Below, piece by piece: positions 20,792-22,637 of a DNA stretch of 22,637 nucleotides. The translations under genes and the position numbers were made by a program. This DNA comes from a virus, in IMG/VR virus record IMGVR_UViG_3300006810_000433, positions 1 to 22,637 of that record. One strand, given 5' to 3'. How positions within the stretch are numbered: the stretch's first letter is position 1; each line of letters begins with the position of its first letter. Below the pieces are notes generated by a model. It saw nothing but the letters and a program-made list of their open reading frames with translations. It had not been told where the DNA came from and made no database searches.

Positions 20792-22637
20792 TCACTCAAG
20801 TTTAGAAAGTCTAGTATTTAAATTATCAATTTGTTTTTGCTGTTCCTTAACTGTCTCAATTAATAGACCGATTAAACCATTGTAATTAACTGTTTTAGTG
20901 TCATTTCCATTAACAAGTTGAGGAAGAACTTTTTCAACCTCTTGAGCAATGACACCTGCGGACGGTTTATTATTCTCCTTCCATTCAAAGTTAACACCAC
21001 GAATCTGAACAATCTTTTCAAGTGGATCTTCAATAGTCCGAATATTAGTCTTAAGATTTTGATCAGAAGTTGTGTTGAAATCAGTTGAAGTAGTAACACC
21101 AGTGATAGTAATACCACCTGTACCATTAATAAGTTTAGAATTAAGGTCTAAATTCCCACCAAGTTGTGGTGTAGTATCAGTTGAAACTTCTACTATACCA
21201 TCAAATGAAGTAGCAGTTACAACACCAGTGATATTAATTCCACCAGTTCCATTAATAAGTTTAGAATTAAGGTATAAATTACCGCCAAGTTGAGGTGTAG
21301 TATCATAAAGTATTTCTGTCGAAATACCCGTCAGAGAAGTATAAGGATAATTAGTAGCATCACTTAAGTCAAATGCAGGTGTTGCATCAGTGTCACCTAA
21401 GTTAAATGTAACTCCACCAATAGCAATACTAGAATTATCTAATGCATTGTTAGGAATACTAGTAAGAGAAGCACCAGAACCAGAGAATGTCGTAGCAGTG
21501 ATAACACCAGTGATATTAATTCCACCAGTTCCATTAATAAGTTTCGAATTGAGATCTAAGTTTCCACCAAGTTGTGGAGTTGTATCATAAAGTATTTCTG
21601 TCGAAATACCTGTTAACGATGTATAAGGATAATTAGTTGCATCACTTAAATCAAATGCTGGTGTTGCATCAGTGTCACCTAAGTTAAATGTAACTCCACC
21701 AATAGCAATACTAGAATTATCTAATGCACTATTAGGAATATTAGTAAGAGAAGCACCTGATCCAGAGAATGTAGTAGCAGTTGCAATACCAGTTATTGTG
21801 ACACCAGCATTCGTAGTCTCAAGTTTCTTGGAGTTATCATAGTAAAGTTCAACAGCACCATCATCATGAATAATAATTCCCTCTTCAGCATTACGAGGTC
21901 TAAGGTAAATGTTACCTCCCACATCAGTGGAAGCATTGGTACGAATATAAAGATGTCCAGTCTTATTGTCTAAGTAGGTATTAGATCCAGTATGGTAAAT
22001 ATCAAAATCTTTATCGGCACCACATGTAAACTTACCATTAACAGGACCAGACTGGTCACCTACACTAAATGTAGTAGCAGTTACAAAACCAGTAATATTA
22101 ATTCCACCAGTCCCATTAATAAGTTTCGAATTGAGATCTAAATTACCACCAAGTTGTGGTGTAGTGTCGCCTAAAATGTTAGTTGAAATACCTGTCAAAG
22201 AAGTATAAGGATAATTAGTAGCATCCTGAAGATCAAATGCAGGTGTTGTATCACTTTGTCCCAGTGATAATGTTACACCACCAAAGTTAACACTAGAGTT
22301 ATCTAATGCACTATTAGGAATACTAGTAAGAGAAGCACCAGAACCAGAAAAAGTAGTGCCGGTTATAATTCCACTAATATTAATTCCACCAGTTCCATTA
22401 ATAAGTTTAGAATTAAGGTCTAAATTCCCGCCAAGTTGAGGTGTAGTATCATAAAGTATTTCTGTCGAAATACCTGTCAAAGAAGTATAAGGATAATTAG
22501 TAGCATCACTTAAGTCAAATGCAGGTGTTGTATCACTTTGTCCTAGTGATAATGTTACACCACCAAAATTGACACTAGAATTATCTAATGCACTATTAGG
22601 AATTGATGTTAATGAAGCACCAGAACCACTAAATGTA
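20792..22637 (-). CDS. Repetitive fibre protein with C-terminal Peptidase_S74 autochaperone (5' end outside window)
   Basis: 614 codons are visible and the frame is open to the window edge; the ATG at 22480 is internal because the same repeat continues above it. Five PQLGGNL-LNSKLINGTGG units alternate with SFSGSGASLT and FNLGDTDATPAFDL modules, plus an insert with FDIYHTGSNTYLDN and AVELYYDNSKKLE. The last 91 residues are a Peptidase_S74 intramolecular chaperone: SDQNLKTNI (Ser codon 21065-21067, Lys three residues later), GVNFEWKENN, AGVIAQEVEKVLPQLV, then a C-terminal coiled coil. In this family the Ser-Lys dyad cleaves the chaperone off after it trimerises the fibre. Cleavage is expected just before that Ser. 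Confidence 0.88.
   Translation of the reverse strand, partial: TFSGSGASLTSIPNSALDNSSVNFGGVTLSLGQSDTTPAFDLSDATNYPYTSLTGISTEILYDTTPQLGGNLDLNSKLINGTGGINISGIITGTTFSGSGASLTSIPNSALDNSSVNFGGVTLSLGQSDTTPAFDLQDATNYPYTSLTGISTNILGDTTPQLGGNLDLNSKLINGTGGINITGFVTATTFSVGDQSGPVNGKFTCGADKDFDIYHTGSNTYLDNKTGHLYIRTNASTDVGGNIYLRPRNAEEGIIIHDDGAVELYYDNSKKLETTNAGVTITGIATATTFSGSGASLTNIPNSALDNSSIAIGGVTFNLGDTDATPAFDLSDATNYPYTSLTGISTEILYDTTPQLGGNLDLNSKLINGTGGINITGVITATTFSGSGASLTSIPNNALDNSSIAIGGVTFNLGDTDATPAFDLSDATNYPYTSLTGISTEILYDTTPQLGGNLYLNSKLINGTGGINITGVVTATSFDGIVEVSTDTTPQLGGNLDLNSKLINGTGGITITGVTTSTDFNTTSDQNLKTNIRTIEDPLEKIVQIRGVNFEWKENNKPSAGVIAQEVEKVLPQLVNGNDTKTVNYNGLIGLLIETVKEQQKQIDNLNTRLSKLE

Noticed and set aside
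12952-21590. Many plus-strand frames opposite the giant and S74 fibre genes
   Set aside because: They repeat with the same period as the fibre modules and give Pro/Val/Ser-rich nonsense; they are shadows.
1-22637. tRNA genes or integration sites
   Set aside because: No cloverleaf-like segment or integrase was seen in the non-coding gaps.

Overview
The window looks like part of a T4-like marine cyanophage (myovirus infecting Synechococcus or Prochlorococcus). The grounds are a short gp33-type late-transcription coactivator, phage PhoH, flavin-dependent thymidylate synthase ThyX, a small CPYC glutaredoxin, several 2-oxoglutarate/Fe(II) oxygenases, cyanophage-type small proteins (DUF6433-like, DUF4278-like), T4-type late promoters (TATAAATA/CTAAATA), and a long run of repetitive tail-fibre-like virion genes ending in a Peptidase_S74 chaperone. 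AT-rich DNA and one-strand coding fit this. No lineage can be named more exactly from the sequence alone. Every gene I accept is on the minus strand, so transcription runs from high to low coordinates.

In transcription order: (1) 22637-20792 is the C-terminal part of a repetitive fibre protein with an S74 autochaperone. (2) 20741-12615 is a giant 2708-residue modular fibre protein. (3) 12610-7782 holds three glycine-rich proteins, a fibre-like protein of 384 aa, a 68-aa miniature of it, and a 126-aa probable structural protein. Late-promoter-like octamers sit at the stop codons in several of these gaps. (4) A strong host-type promoter (TTGACT-17-TATAAT) at 7779-7751 drives three consecutive 2OG-Fe(II) oxygenase-like genes and a glutaredoxin. 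(5) A late promoter overlapping a hairpin at 5630-5593 leads into a 25-aa ORF, a membrane protein, a DUF6433-like protein and a small unknown. (6) A second TTGACT-17-TATAAT promoter drives a compact cassette of three tiny genes (53, 54 and 31 aa) closed by an intrinsic terminator. (7) A 56-aa gene ends in a terminator whose loop carries the -35 box of the next promoter. (8) That promoter reads into a tightly overlapping operon: two small unknowns, thyX, a 2OG oxygenase, an FmdB-like protein, phoH, a RecB-type exonuclease and gp33 (cut by the window edge).

The genes thus divide into nucleotide and DNA metabolism and transcription takeover (low coordinates), an oxygenase/glutaredoxin block (middle), and host-recognition structure (high coordinates). 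Nothing here is a clear new defence or mobile system. The most interesting parts are the promoter-terminator overlaps, the microprotein cassette with its structured, repeat-bearing leader, the miniature fibre protein, and the extreme DNA-level repetition of the fibre genes.
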